From Bacteroidota bacterium (GTDB taxonomy: Bacteria; Bacteroidota; Bacteroidia; UKL13-3), in NCBI GenBank assembly GCA_027484685.1, contig JAIXSO010000049.1, positions 1-64,000 of the forward strand: a DNA stretch of 64,000 nucleotides. The letters run 5' to 3'. Below the pieces are notes generated by a model. It saw only the letters and a program-made list of their open reading frames with translations, made no database searches and had not been told where the DNA came from. Positions 27,148 through 35,822 of the stretch are shown here, piece after piece. The translations under genes and the position numbers were made by a program. Every line of letters begins with the position of its first letter. Position 1 is the first letter of the stretch.

Positions 27148-29057
27148 TGTAATTGGTAAGCACTATCGTAGCGCAATTTATTATTATCTAACAAAAGCCT
27201 TAGTACAATGGTAAAAACTTGCATATCTTGGGTAGATACTTTTTCGAATAAATCTACTGAATTAATAGGCCCTTGTTGTACTATGGTTAAAATTTCTTGT
27301 TCTATAATTTGTGTTAATTCCTTTTTCTCATTTAATTTTTTTCTATCAATACACACATCGCAATAGCCGCAATCATTGGCACTGTAATCGTTAAAGTATT
27401 CTAATAGCTGCCTACTTCTACATAAATCGCTTGGATTGGCATAAGCCATCATGGCTTGTATTTTTTCAATATAAGTTTGCTTACGTTCTGCTAAATATTT
27501 TTTGTTTAAAGTTAAGTATTTTATGTCTTGCCTTTCGGTTACAAAAGTAAGTTGCGATACTTCTTTGGTTTTGATATAATCTAAAATTTCTAACTGATGT
27601 AATCTTTCTAAATACTTATAAATACTGGCCACAGGCAGCTTTACCCTATTGGCAATTTCGAGTTCATTTATTCTTATATAATTATCAAATAAACCTCCAT
27701 AACTACGCAATAATAATTTGGTAAAAGCATCAAAAGTGGCATTCTCTACCTGAAACTTATACAAAGCTTCATGGCTACAAATTATTTTAATTTTTGATGG
27801 TTCGTAAAATGCTTCTGATAATAAAATTAAGTTGGTTTGTTCTAATATTTTTAAACAACTATACGTTTTAAATGCTTCAAAATTATAGCGTTTTACAAAC
27901 GATATAATATCAAAATCAAAACTACGCTCAGGCTTCGCGTTTACTGGCACTTGCAGGTAATCGCAAATGGCTTGATAGGTTAAACTTATTTCGTTTACAT
28001 CAGGATAATTTACACCAATTTTTTTCTTAGCGTTTATATCATCGCTTGTATCGTGTAACAAAACACAAAATGCTGGTCGCTCGTCTCTCCCTGCCCTACC
28101 TGCTTCTTGGTAATAAGCCTCCAAACAATCAGGCATTTCAAAATGAACTACCAACCTACAATCTGGCTTATCTATTCCCATACCAAAAGCATTGGTACAA
28201 GCCATAATTCGTGTACGGTTATTAATCCACAAGTTTTGTTTATAGCTGCGCATTTCGCCACTTAAACCAGCATGGTAAAAATCGGCAGCAATGCCATTTT
28301 GATTTAAAAATTTAGCAATATCTTCCGTTTGTTTTCTGTTTCTAACATATACCAATCCGCTTCCGTGGCTATTTTTTATAATAGCTAATAACTTTTCAGC
28401 TTTATTTTCGGTTTGCCTTACTATGTATTGTAAATTTTTTCGTTCAAAACTTTTAGCAAAAACTGCTGGAGTATTTAAAGCCAATTGAGTTTGAATATCT
28501 TCAACAACTTGTTTGGTAGCTGTAGCTGTAAGCGCAATGATATTGATGTTTGGTAAATGCTGGCGCAATTCAGCTATTTGTCGGTATTCAGGTCTAAAAT
28601 CGTGCCCCCACTGACTGATACAATGTGCCTCATCAATGGCAATTAAATTAATGGGTAAATAAGGTAATTTTTCAATGAATAAACTGGTATTTAAACGCTC
28701 TGGCGAAACGTATAAAAACTTCAAATCTTCATCAACGCAAGCATTGTTAAGTATTAAATTTATTTCTCTGTAATTTAAACCGCTGTATATGGATTTGGCT
28801 TTGATGTTTCGTTTTTCCAAGTTTTCTACTTGGTCTTTCATTAAAGCTATTAAAGGCGAAATTACCAAACACAAACCTGGCTTAACCATAGCTGGAACCT
28901 GAAAACACAAGGATTTACCACCACCCGTTGGCAAAAGCGCAAGCGTATCTTTTCCATCTAAAACCGATTGAATGATATCGGCTTGCAATGGTCTAAATTG
29001 ATTATAGCCCCAATAATTTTTAAGTATTTGCTGAGGTGTAACTTGGCTTTGCTCCAT
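27138..29057 (-). CDS. recQ: ATP-dependent DNA helicase RecQ
   Basis: A 639-residue 3'-5' helicase. Motif I is LLPTGGGKSLCFQ, motif II IDEAHCISQWGHDFRPEY, and motif VI YYQEAGRAGRDE. The RecQ zinc-binding region near the end of the core has the Cys cluster CRSRQLL ... CGYCDVC. A winged-helix-like C-terminal part follows (GPINSVDLFEKV), but there is no recognisable HRDC domain; such a shorter form is common in Bacteroidota. It unwinds recombination and fork intermediates. The downstream glycosyltransferase start overlaps its 3' end by 10 bases. Confidence 0.95.
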   Translation of the reverse strand: MEQSQVTPQQILKNYWGYNQFRPLQADIIQSVLDGKDTLALLPTGGGKSLCFQVPAMVKPGLCLVISPLIALMKDQVENLEKRNIKAKSIYSGLNYREINLILNNACVDEDLKFLYVSPERLNTSLFIEKLPYLPINLIAIDEAHCISQWGHDFRPEYRQIAELRQHLPNINIIALTATATKQVVEDIQTQLALNTPAVFAKSFERKNLQYIVRQTENKAEKLLAIIKNSHGSGLVYVRNRKQTEDIAKFLNQNGIAADFYHAGLSGEMRSYKQNLWINNRTRIMACTNAFGMGIDKPDCRLVVHFEMPDCLEAYYQEAGRAGRDERPAFCVLLHDTSDDINAKKKIGVNYPDVNEISLTYQAICDYLQVPVNAKPERSFDFDIISFVKRYNFEAFKTYSCLKILEQTNLILLSEAFYEPSKIKIICSHEALYKFQVENATFDAFTKLLLRSYGGLFDNYIRINELEIANRVKLPVASIYKYLERLHQLEILDYIKTKEVSQLTFVTERQDIKYLTLNKKYLAERKQTYIEKIQAMMAYANPSDLCRSRQLLEYFNDYSANDCGYCDVCIDRKKLNEKKELTQIIEQEILTIVQQGPINSVDLFEKVSTQDMQVFTIVLRLLLDNNKLRYDSAYQLHCS

Positions 29058-29073
29058 TTTACAATAACAAAAA

Positions 29074-29724
29074 TTACAGAATTAAACCATCTTTCATGGT
29101 TAATTTTCTATCGCAACGATTGGCTAACTCTTCGTTATGCGTAACAATAACTATGGTTTGATTGAATTTATCTCTTAAATCAAAAAACAAATCATGAAGC
29201 GATTGGGCACTTGCCGAATCTAAATTTCCACTTGGTTCATCGGCCAATAAAACCGCTGGATTATTAATAATGGCTCGCGCCACAGCCACACGTTGCTGCT
29301 CGCCTCCACTTAACTCACTTGGTTTATGAGTTGTTCTGTCTTTTATTCCTAAATAGTCAAATAATTCCAAAGCACGTTGTTTGGCTTGAGTTTTATTGGT
29401 TTTAGCTATCCAAGCTGGAATCATTACATTTTCAAAAGCGGTAAACTCAGGCAGCAACTGATGAAACTGAAAAATAAAACCAATGTTTTTATTTCTAAAA
29501 TCCGACAGTTTACTATCATTCAAACTATTCACCAATTGCTCGTTTAGTAGCAAAGTTCCAGTATCGGCTTTATCTAAAGTACCTAAAATTTGTAATAAAG
29601 TAGTTTTACCAGCTCCACTTGCGCCCACTATAGCTACAATTTCGCCCTTGCCAATGTTTAAGTTAATTCCTTTTAACACCTGCAATTGGTTATAACTCTT
29701 ACAAATATTTTCTGCTTTTATCAT
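29074..29724 (-). CDS. ABC transporter ATP-binding protein, LolD-like
   Basis: The ATG at 29724 gives 216 residues; the longer open frame to 29835 runs through a heptamer repeat and a palindrome and is rejected. Walker [10 protein letters not shown] (34-42), signature [14 protein letters not shown], Walker [13 protein letters not shown] and switch His are intact. Size and motifs fit the LolD/MacB-type group, which powers lipoprotein release from the inner membrane or efflux. No LolC/E-type permease is adjacent, so the partner is presumably elsewhere. It is followed by recQ 16 bases downstream on the same strand. Confidence 0.9.
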   Translation of the reverse strand: MIKAENICKSYNQLQVLKGINLNIGKGEIVAIVGASGAGKTTLLQILGTLDKADTGTLLLNEQLVNSLNDSKLSDFRNKNIGFIFQFHQLLPEFTAFENVMIPAWIAKTNKTQAKQRALELFDYLGIKDRTTHKPSELSGGEQQRVAVARAIINNPAVLLADEPSGNLDSASAQSLHDLFFDLRDKFNQTIVIVTHNEELANRCDRKLTMKDGLIL

Positions 29725-29745
29725 GAGAGGCAAATTTATATTAAA

Positions 29746-29780
29746 TTTTGGATTTTGAATGTTGAATTTTGGATGAGTTG
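29746..29780. repeat. Heptamer array upstream of the LolD-like gene
   Basis: Five consecutive 7-base units (TTTTGGA, TTTTGAA, TGTTGAA, TTTTGGA, TGAGTTG) lie directly upstream of the ATPase start codon. Confidence 0.7.
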
Positions 29781-29790
29781 GGACAATTGC

Positions 29791-29848
29791 GTAGAGACGT
29801 TGCACTGCAACATCTTTTATATAAAGACGTAACATGTTACGTTTCTAC
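29791..29848. repeat. Double palindrome, REP-like element
   Basis: GTTGCA-C-TGCAAC (29799-29811) is followed by the perfect 16-base palindrome ACGTAACATGTTACGT (29827-29842). The outer arms GTAGAGACG and CGTTTCTAC are nearly complementary, so the 58 bases can fold as one long or two short hairpins. The arm GTAGAGACG resembles intergenic repeats of Bacteroidota and cyanobacteria. The rest of the gap up to 29977 shows nothing I can assign. Confidence 0.65.
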
Positions 29849-29977
29849 TTTTTCCCTCGCGGCTATATTGATATGATTAGCGAAGCGTTATTGGGATTTG
29901 TTATGAAATATCGTGTCAGATAGTTACGAACAGCAACGCAATTGCTTAGCGAAAAAACTATAAATTGTTTGAAATTT

Positions 29978-30550
29978 TTACAATTTTACATTAACTAAAT
30001 TCAATGTATCATTACTTGTTGGAATAACAATTTGTAGCAATCCTTCTTTTAGTGTAAATAAATATCCTAGTGTAGTAGTAGAATTTTCAGGATTAATTTT
30101 TTTAACATTATTATAGTAGTTTCCTTCTATTAACAAAGAATCAGAAGATGGTTGTTTTAAATAACCCGCATTTAATGATCTACTCTTGTTCTTGTAACTT
30201 ATAATCATTGTTCTACTACCTGGTTTTAAAAAAGTATGTTGTATCGTAATTTTATCACTATTTTTAGTACAAATAAAAACTATGTACCTTCGTTGAAGAT
30301 TATATGTTTGGGGGCAATATTCTTGGCTTGTATATTTACCCCAATCATATACATAACCTTGTCCAACAAATAAATTGGTATCTAGAGTAGTTTTATTAAT
30401 AAAGGTTAGCTCAGAAAAGTCATTATAGGGTACCACTTTTAACTCTTCTATTGGCTGGTATTCATCACTACTTTGATGACCACAATCACTATCTTTTTTG
30501 CAAGAATTATTCAATAGCAAGCTAATAATAAATATGAGTTTTAATTTCAT
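29978..30550 (-). CDS. Lipoprotein of unknown function
   Basis: The ATG at 30550 is chosen because it starts a signal peptide with lipobox (MKLKLIFIISLLLNNSC, Cys17); the frame extends to 30577. The 190-residue product has a short linker after the Cys, then a beta-rich domain with TFINKTTLDTNLFVGQG, a lone Cys in EYCPQ, and a Cys in IVFICTKN. I recognise no family. It stands alone, separated from the LolD-like gene by the palindromic element and facing away from smpB. Confidence 0.72.
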   Translation of the reverse strand: MKLKLIFIISLLLNNSCKKDSDCGHQSSDEYQPIEELKVVPYNDFSELTFINKTTLDTNLFVGQGYVYDWGKYTSQEYCPQTYNLQRRYIVFICTKNSDKITIQHTFLKPGSRTMIISYKNKSRSLNAGYLKQPSSDSLLIEGNYYNNVKKINPENSTTTLGYLFTLKEGLLQIVIPTSNDTLNLVNVKL

Positions 30551-30727
30551 TATACTTGCTGATTTTAAAATTTCCATTCAATTTGTTTTAAATAAATTAC
30601 TCAAACTTAAAGTGTTTTATCGGTAAAATAAAATTTTTGCCATTATAGCATTAAAACAAAACACCCACCAACTTATCAACCCATACTCAAAAAACAAAAA
30701 AATAGTTTTTCTTTGTACGTTCAAATC

Positions 30728-31189
30728 ATGAGTAAAGATAAAGCTTACAAGCGCATTAATATTGTAAATAAAAAAGCAAGTTTTGAGTTTCAACTATTAA
30801 CCAAATACACGGCCGGAATGGTATTAGGTGGTACTGAAGTAAAATCTATCAAAGCTGGAAATGCCTCTATTACAGAAGCTTTTTGTTATTTTAGAGATAA
30901 TGAGCTTTATGTTAGGAATATGAATATTGGTACTTTTAAACAAGGAACCATTTATAACCACGACCCACTTGCGGTACGTAAACTTCTTTTGAAAAAGGTA
31001 GAACTAAAAAAGCTGCAAAAACGTGGCGAAGAAAAAGGTTTTTCCATTGTTCCCCTTAAATTATTTGAAGCCGAAAATGGTTTTATAAAAATAGAAATTG
31101 CGCTTGCACAAGGTAAAAAAGCCTTCGATAAACGCGAAACCATCAAAGAACGAGACATTGAACGAAATTTGAGACGAAAGGACGAGTAA
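30728..31189 (+). CDS. smpB: SsrA-binding protein
   Basis: Binds tmRNA and delivers it to stalled ribosomes for trans-translation. The ATG at 30728 gives 153 residues, the usual length; an upstream TTG in frame at 30713 is not needed. Conserved segments are NKKASFEFQLLTKYTAGMVL, GTEVKSI, and AFCYFRDNELYVRNM, with a basic C-terminal tail (KKAFDKRETIKERD). The adjacent downstream spacer contains heptamer repeats. Confidence 0.96.
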   Translation: MSKDKAYKRINIVNKKASFEFQLLTKYTAGMVLGGTEVKSIKAGNASITEAFCYFRDNELYVRNMNIGTFKQGTIYNHDPLAVRKLLLKKVELKKLQKRGEEKGFSIVPLKLFEAENGFIKIEIALAQGKKAFDKRETIKERDIERNLRRKDE

Positions 31190-31190
31190 T

Positions 31191-31280
31191 TGTGAGATGG
31201 GAAATGTGAGATGTGAAATGAGTTCGATAAACTTATCTGCTAGAGACTAGAATCAATAGCCGTTCGGCTTTAGCCAACGG
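31191..31280. repeat. Heptamer arrays followed by a palindrome, between smpB and the SDR gene
   Basis: TGTGAGA, TGGGAAA, TGTGAGA, TGTGAAA and TGAGTTC run from 31191 to 31225. A second short array, CTGCTAG-AGACTAG-AATCAAT, lies at 31237-31257. A hairpin, CCGTT-C-GGCT/AGCC-AACGG, follows at 31260-31280, ending 14 bases before the SDR start codon. There is no T-run after the hairpin. Confidence 0.7.
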
Positions 31281-31294
31281 AAAAAAAGAAAAAA

Positions 31295-32083
31295 ATGAAT
31301 ATAGATTTAACAAATAAAAATGCATTGGTTTGCGGTAGTACCAAAGGTATTGGTTATGCCATTGCTATGCAATTAGCAAAATGTGGAGCAAACGTTACTT
31401 TAATGGCCCGAAACGGTAATTTATTACAAAGTATTGTGCGCGATTTAGATACCAGTTTAGGACAAAAACATGATTTTTTAGTTGCCGATTTTAGTCAACC
31501 AAAACAAGTAAAAGAAGCCATAGAAGTACAAGCACAAAAACACCATATTTACCATATTTTGGTGAATAATAGCGGTGGCCCTGTGGCTGGTTTAGCCATT
31601 GATGCCAAAGAAGAAGATTTTTTAAATGCATTTAATGCACATGTTTTAAGTAGCCATCATTTGGTGCAAAGCGTTTTCCCAGGTATGAAACAAGCAGGCT
31701 ACGGACGCATTATAAATATTATTTCTACCAGTGTAAAAATTCCTTTAAAAGGTTTAGGAGTAAGCAATACAATTAGAGGTGCAATGGCTAATTACAGCAA
31801 AACATTGGCTAACGAATTAGCTCCTTTTAAAATTACAGTAAACAATATTTTACCTGGAGCAACAGCAACAGATAGGTTGAAACAAATTATAGACAACAAA
31901 GCTCAAAAACAACAACACAGCACTGACGAAGTGAGTCAAGAAATGTTAAGCGAAATTCCTATGGGTCGTTTTGGCGAACCAAACGAAATAGCTTATGCAG
32001 CTACCTTTTTAGCTTCGGAATATGCATCGTACATTACTGGAATTAATGTTCCGGTAGATGGAGGAAGAACTGGAAATCTTTAG
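31295..32083 (+). CDS. SDR-family protein lacking the catalytic Tyr/Lys
   Basis: A 262-residue Rossmann protein. The cofactor loop GSTKGIG (14-20) and ARN fit an NADP(H)-binding classical SDR, and NNSGGP (91-96) replaces the usual NNAG. Ser144/Ser146 occupy the catalytic Ser position, but the YxxxK expected 13 residues later reads S-N-T-I-R (157-161). The C-terminal PGATATDRL and the final VPVDGGRTG are normal. Family members of this NSGGP type are often labelled oxoacyl-ACP reductases. Missing Tyr and Lys suggest a different chemistry or a binding role. It stands alone between repeat elements. Confidence 0.85.
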   Translation: MNIDLTNKNALVCGSTKGIGYAIAMQLAKCGANVTLMARNGNLLQSIVRDLDTSLGQKHDFLVADFSQPKQVKEAIEVQAQKHHIYHILVNNSGGPVAGLAIDAKEEDFLNAFNAHVLSSHHLVQSVFPGMKQAGYGRIINIISTSVKIPLKGLGVSNTIRGAMANYSKTLANELAPFKITVNNILPGATATDRLKQIIDNKAQKQQHSTDEVSQEMLSEIPMGRFGEPNEIAYAATFLASEYASYITGINVPVDGGRTGNL

Positions 32084-32108
32084 TTGATGGTTGATAGTTG
32101 TCAGTTGA
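32081..32108. repeat. Heptamer array at the 3' end of the SDR gene
   Basis: Four 7-base units (TAGTTGA, TGGTTGA, TAGTTGT, CAGTTGA) begin at the SDR stop codon, which is itself the TAG of the first unit. The array matches, in reverse complement, the one inside hisS at 47751-47785. Confidence 0.75.
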
Positions 32109-32246
32109 TAGAGTAAGTTTCTTTCTGCTGGATTTTGGCATCAAGTTTCTAGTAAAAAACCACATAGAACATAAACACATAGCTAATAAACTATGCTTCT
32201 ATATTCTATGTGGTTAAATATTTATTTTAAAAAATCACTCAAAAAG

Positions 32247-33365
32247 TTATTCAAAATCCCACCAAATACTATCAGGATAGTTTTGGTTTATAATTACTGG
32301 TTGACCAATTAACGGTGTGGTAGTTTTTACATTATTTTGTTTTGCAATGGTGGTTACTTGTTTAATCGGCTCGTTCCAAGGATGCAAAGCAAGGGTAAAT
32401 TTACTCCAATGAACCGGCATTAATACTTTGGTTTTTAAATCAATTGCAGCCTGAACTACTTGCTCTGGCATCATGTGTATATAACCCCACATTTTATTGT
32501 ATTGCCCACATTCCAATAAAGCTAAATCGAATGGGCCATATTTATTACCAATTTCTTTAAAGTGCGTATCAAAACCGCTATCGCCACCTAAAAATATATT
32601 TTCGGTTGGTGTTTTTAAAATATACGATGCCCAAAGTGTTTGGTTACGCTTAAATTTCCTACCTGAAAAATGCCTTGCAGGAGCAGCTGTTAACTGAATA
32701 TCATTGCTTATTTTCAACGAATCCCACCAGTCAAATTCCGATATTTTATCATCGGTTATTCCCCAAGAATTTAAATGAGCACCAACTCCCAACGAGGTAT
32801 AAAAATGTTTGGTTTTATGCTTTAATTTATCAATGGTTTTATAATCCAAATGATCATAATGATCGTGTGTGATTATTACCATATCTAATTCAGGAAAATC
32901 ATCTACATTATATTCATTAGCTCCATCATAGTTTTTAGCAAAAAAACTTACAGGAGAAGCATTTCCACTAAAAACTGGGTCAATCAATATATTCAAGCCA
33001 TTGGTTTTAATAAAATAAGAAGAATGACCAAACCAAATTATTTGAGTTTTAGAACTATCCAATGCTAATAAATTAGTTTTTACAGAAGGAATTTTTTGTT
33101 TTGGTTCACTTAATTTAGTTTTATTTATATAGGCTTTTAAAATATCAAAATAGCTTGTTCCTTCGGCTAAATCAGGGGTAAAATGCTGGTTTTGGAAAGC
33201 TCCATCTCGGTAATTAGGCGATTTTTTTACTCGCTCTAGTCTATTTCCAGTTGGTACTTGACCAAATTGTTTTTGTTCTAAAAAAATATATCCACTGGTA
33301 GATAAACCCAATAAGATTGCAATAAATATAATCATTCGTTTTTTAAATTTTGATTGAAGTTTCAT
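32247..33365 (-). CDS. MBL-fold metallohydrolase, NAPE-PLD-like
   Basis: The ATG at 33365 gives 372 residues; a TTG at 33380 is rejected. One N-terminal membrane helix (MIIFIAILLGLSTSGYIFL) anchors the protein, probably with the enzyme in the periplasm. The metallo-beta-lactamase motif THDHYDHLD and later histidines (APARHFSGR, MPVHWSKF) bind two metal ions. The segments VKKSPNYRDGAFQN and WFGHSSYFIK are typical of the group related to N-acylphosphatidylethanolamine phospholipase D and UlaG-type proteins. The substrate is probably a phosphodiester, but this is inferred from the family. Confidence 0.88.
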   Translation of the reverse strand: MKLQSKFKKRMIIFIAILLGLSTSGYIFLEQKQFGQVPTGNRLERVKKSPNYRDGAFQNQHFTPDLAEGTSYFDILKAYINKTKLSEPKQKIPSVKTNLLALDSSKTQIIWFGHSSYFIKTNGLNILIDPVFSGNASPVSFFAKNYDGANEYNVDDFPELDMVIITHDHYDHLDYKTIDKLKHKTKHFYTSLGVGAHLNSWGITDDKISEFDWWDSLKISNDIQLTAAPARHFSGRKFKRNQTLWASYILKTPTENIFLGGDSGFDTHFKEIGNKYGPFDLALLECGQYNKMWGYIHMMPEQVVQAAIDLKTKVLMPVHWSKFTLALHPWNEPIKQVTTIAKQNNVKTTTPLIGQPVIINQNYPDSIWWDFE

Positions 33366-33448
33366 TTTTTGAAGGAGCAAATGAAACTAATAATTGCTTT
33401 CATTTCATATAGATTTTTACTGGAAATGATAAAAGGTAAAAAAATAAA

Positions 33449-33479
33449 AAAGCCTCAACAAAATTAGTGTTGAGGCTTT
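33449..33479 (-). terminator. Terminator at the end of the exopolysaccharide gene cluster
   Basis: AAAGCCTCAACA (33449-33460) pairs with TGTTGAGGCTTT (33468-33479). Read on the minus strand, the hairpin is followed by a long T-run, and it lies directly after the last gene of the cluster (stop at 33493). Confidence 0.9.
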
Positions 33480-33492
33480 AAGTATAATAAGC

Positions 33493-34656
33493 TTAAGCGC
33501 GTTTTGCTCTTTCCCACGATACCGATTGTTTGCCTTTTAAAAATCGGAACAAACCAAGGTAAACACATAAATTCATGATAAAGAAATAATAAGGCACAAA
33601 TAATACTTTTACTTTTATTCGTTTGTTTTCGAAATACCAACCTAATAATGCCAAAGCATAAAAGGCAATTTGCATTACCAAAATAGTAGTGTAAAGTGTG
33701 TTGCCATCCAATGCCAAAAATACGTTAGCTATTAGTAAAATTAATAATGAAAATGGTGCTAAAGTCCAACGTAAAACACGGTGAGAAATAAAGGCAAAAA
33801 ATAAATTGAAATTATGAAAAGGATTAAATGCTTTACCTAAACGCAACATGGATTGCCAAGCACCAGCACTAATTCTTATTTTACGTTTCAATTCTTCTTT
33901 TACATTGGCACTTGCAGTTTCAGCAGCCCATGCATTTTTTTCGTAAATAACACGGTATCCATCAATAGCAATTTGCATAGATTGCATCAAATCATCTAAT
34001 AATGAATCAGAAGGTAATTCCTTATACAAGCTCGTTCTGTAACTCATTAATTCGCCTGCTGCCCCTACTACACTGTAAAAATCAGAATCTAATTTTTTCA
34101 ATAACGACTCATACTTCCAATAAATGCCTTCACCTGCTGTACTTGCGCCTTCTTTATTGGTTGAAATAATGCGTTTTTCTCCCGTCACTGCTCCTACTTT
34201 TTCGTCTTGATAATGTTTTACCAATTCCTTAATTGCTTCTTTATTTAAGGTAGTATTGGCATCGCAAAAAACCACAATTGGAGTGGTAACAAATTTCATA
34301 GCACGGTTCATAGCTGCTGCTTTTCCACTTCTTTTATCTTCGTGCAAAGCTATAACCGAATCGTATTTCTTTATTCGTTGAGGCGTATTATCAGAACTAC
34401 CATCACTAATAAAAATAAGCTTTAATTTATCTTTGGGATAATCTAACTCTAAACTATTCTGAATTTTTTCTTCAATGTATTCGGCTTCATTAAAACATGG
34501 AACTATTAAAGTTACCTCAGGTTCGAATGAAGCATCAAATTTCACTTTTGAAGTAATAGCATTTTTAATTTTTACAATTATATAAATTACAATACCATAG
34601 CCTATATAACTATAGAATACAATAAAAATACAAATCCAAAATAATAGTTCTAACAT
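33493..34656 (-). CDS. Glycosyltransferase family 2, exopolysaccharide locus
   Basis: A 387-residue membrane GT2. An N-terminal helix is followed by the GT-A domain (VTLIVPCFNEAEYIEEKI, nucleotide-sugar motif SDGSSDNT, VVFCDANTT with a single metal-binding Asp). The acceptor/processive motifs DDLMQSMQIAIDGYRV and KIRISAGAWQ follow, and three helices end the chain. It resembles enzymes that elongate beta-linked surface polysaccharides. It is the last gene of the cluster and is followed by a strong terminator. The sugar is unknown. Confidence 0.9.
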   Translation of the reverse strand: MLELLFWICIFIVFYSYIGYGIVIYIIVKIKNAITSKVKFDASFEPEVTLIVPCFNEAEYIEEKIQNSLELDYPKDKLKLIFISDGSSDNTPQRIKKYDSVIALHEDKRSGKAAAMNRAMKFVTTPIVVFCDANTTLNKEAIKELVKHYQDEKVGAVTGEKRIISTNKEGASTAGEGIYWKYESLLKKLDSDFYSVVGAAGELMSYRTSLYKELPSDSLLDDLMQSMQIAIDGYRVIYEKNAWAAETASANVKEELKRKIRISAGAWQSMLRLGKAFNPFHNFNLFFAFISHRVLRWTLAPFSLLILLIANVFLALDGNTLYTTILVMQIAFYALALLGWYFENKRIKVKVLFVPYYFFIMNLCVYLGLFRFLKGKQSVSWERAKRA

Positions 34657-34683
34657 ATTTTATATAATTAATTAATTTTCAAA

Positions 34684-35817
34684 TTATTGCCCAGCAATAT
34701 TTTTATACCACTCTAAAGTTTGTTTGGCATTATTTTCCCAAGTAAAATTTTCTACTCTTTTAAAACCATTGGCTGCCAACTCTTTTTTCAAGTCATCGTT
34801 GCTTTGCAATTTCATTATTGCATCGGCAATTTCGTTAGCGTTAAATGGATCAACAAATAAAGCTGCATCGTCAGCAATTTCGGGCATTGAAGATGTATTA
34901 GAAGTAATTAATGGAGCACCACAAGCCATGGCTTCTAACAATGGTATTCCAAAACTTTCGCGCAATGATGGATATAAAAATAAACTAGCTTGATTATAAA
35001 TAGCAGGTAAATCTTTATTAGGTACATAACCACTAAAAACTATATCATCCATTAATGATTCATCATTAATTTGCTTCATTAGGTTTGATAAGTAATTTCT
35101 GTTAATATCTAACATCAATAACTTACTTTTTAATTGCCCTTTTCGCTTTAAAATGGATAATGCTTTAAGAACACCTATCACATTTTTTTTAGGATCGGTA
35201 TTACCTAAAAAGAAAATATAATCGTCAGGTAAATGGTATAATTCTTTAATTCTAAGTAATTCTGCTTGATCAGTTATTGGCGCAAAATGTTTACCAACAC
35301 CATTATAAGCAGTAGATACTTGGTTTTGATTGAACTTAAAATGCGATGTTATTCTATCACGCTCAAAATTAGAAACCGTTAAAATATGTTTAGCATTTTT
35401 AACTACAATTGGCACATTCCACCTACGGTATAAATTACCAACTATTTGGTAGGAAGTTCCCTGTGTAAAATTCCATTTTTCTAGATAAATTATATCGTGA
35501 AGCGTTAAAATTAGAGGAACATTTAAGCTAATAGGTGCTGTATTACTGGTGCAATGTAAAATATCAACTTGATGCTCTTTTACAGCTTTTGGTAAATGGT
35601 ACTGCTCCCAAACTGGGTATGGTGATGGTTTAACTTGAACTATATTGAAATTACTTGTTTTGGGCAATACATCAATATCTTCAACATTATTTACAAAAAT
35701 AAAATACTCGTTTACTTTATCTAAAATTTGTAATTGTTTAATAAGCTCCAAAGCAACCATGTCCATGCCATGTTTCTTTTTTCTAAATATCCTTTGGGCT
35801 TCAATACCAATTCTCAT
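34684..35817 (-). CDS. GT4 glycosyltransferase, exopolysaccharide locus
   Basis: A 377-residue GT-B enzyme. The N-terminal half starts MRIGIEAQRIFRKKKHGMD, and LTLHDIIYLE and VSNFERDRI are typical of mannosyltransferase-like members. The donor half carries FLGNTDPKKNV, FLYPSLRESFGIPLLEAMACG and SNTSSMPEI, the classical EX7E-type region. It should act in the cytoplasm, adding one sugar to the lipid-linked repeat unit. It starts 5 bases after the preceding GT2 gene ends, so co-transcription is clear. Confidence 0.92.
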   Translation of the reverse strand: MRIGIEAQRIFRKKKHGMDMVALELIKQLQILDKVNEYFIFVNNVEDIDVLPKTSNFNIVQVKPSPYPVWEQYHLPKAVKEHQVDILHCTSNTAPISLNVPLILTLHDIIYLEKWNFTQGTSYQIVGNLYRRWNVPIVVKNAKHILTVSNFERDRITSHFKFNQNQVSTAYNGVGKHFAPITDQAELLRIKELYHLPDDYIFFLGNTDPKKNVIGVLKALSILKRKGQLKSKLLMLDINRNYLSNLMKQINDESLMDDIVFSGYVPNKDLPAIYNQASLFLYPSLRESFGIPLLEAMACGAPLITSNTSSMPEIADDAALFVDPFNANEIADAIMKLQSNDDLKKELAANGFKRVENFTWENNAKQTLEWYKNIAGQ

Positions 35818-35822
35818 AAAAG

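Noticed and set aside
29725..29835. N-terminal extension of the LolD-like ATPase
   Set aside because: The 37 extra residues are translated from the heptamer array and palindrome; the ATP-binding family starts at the ATG at 29724.
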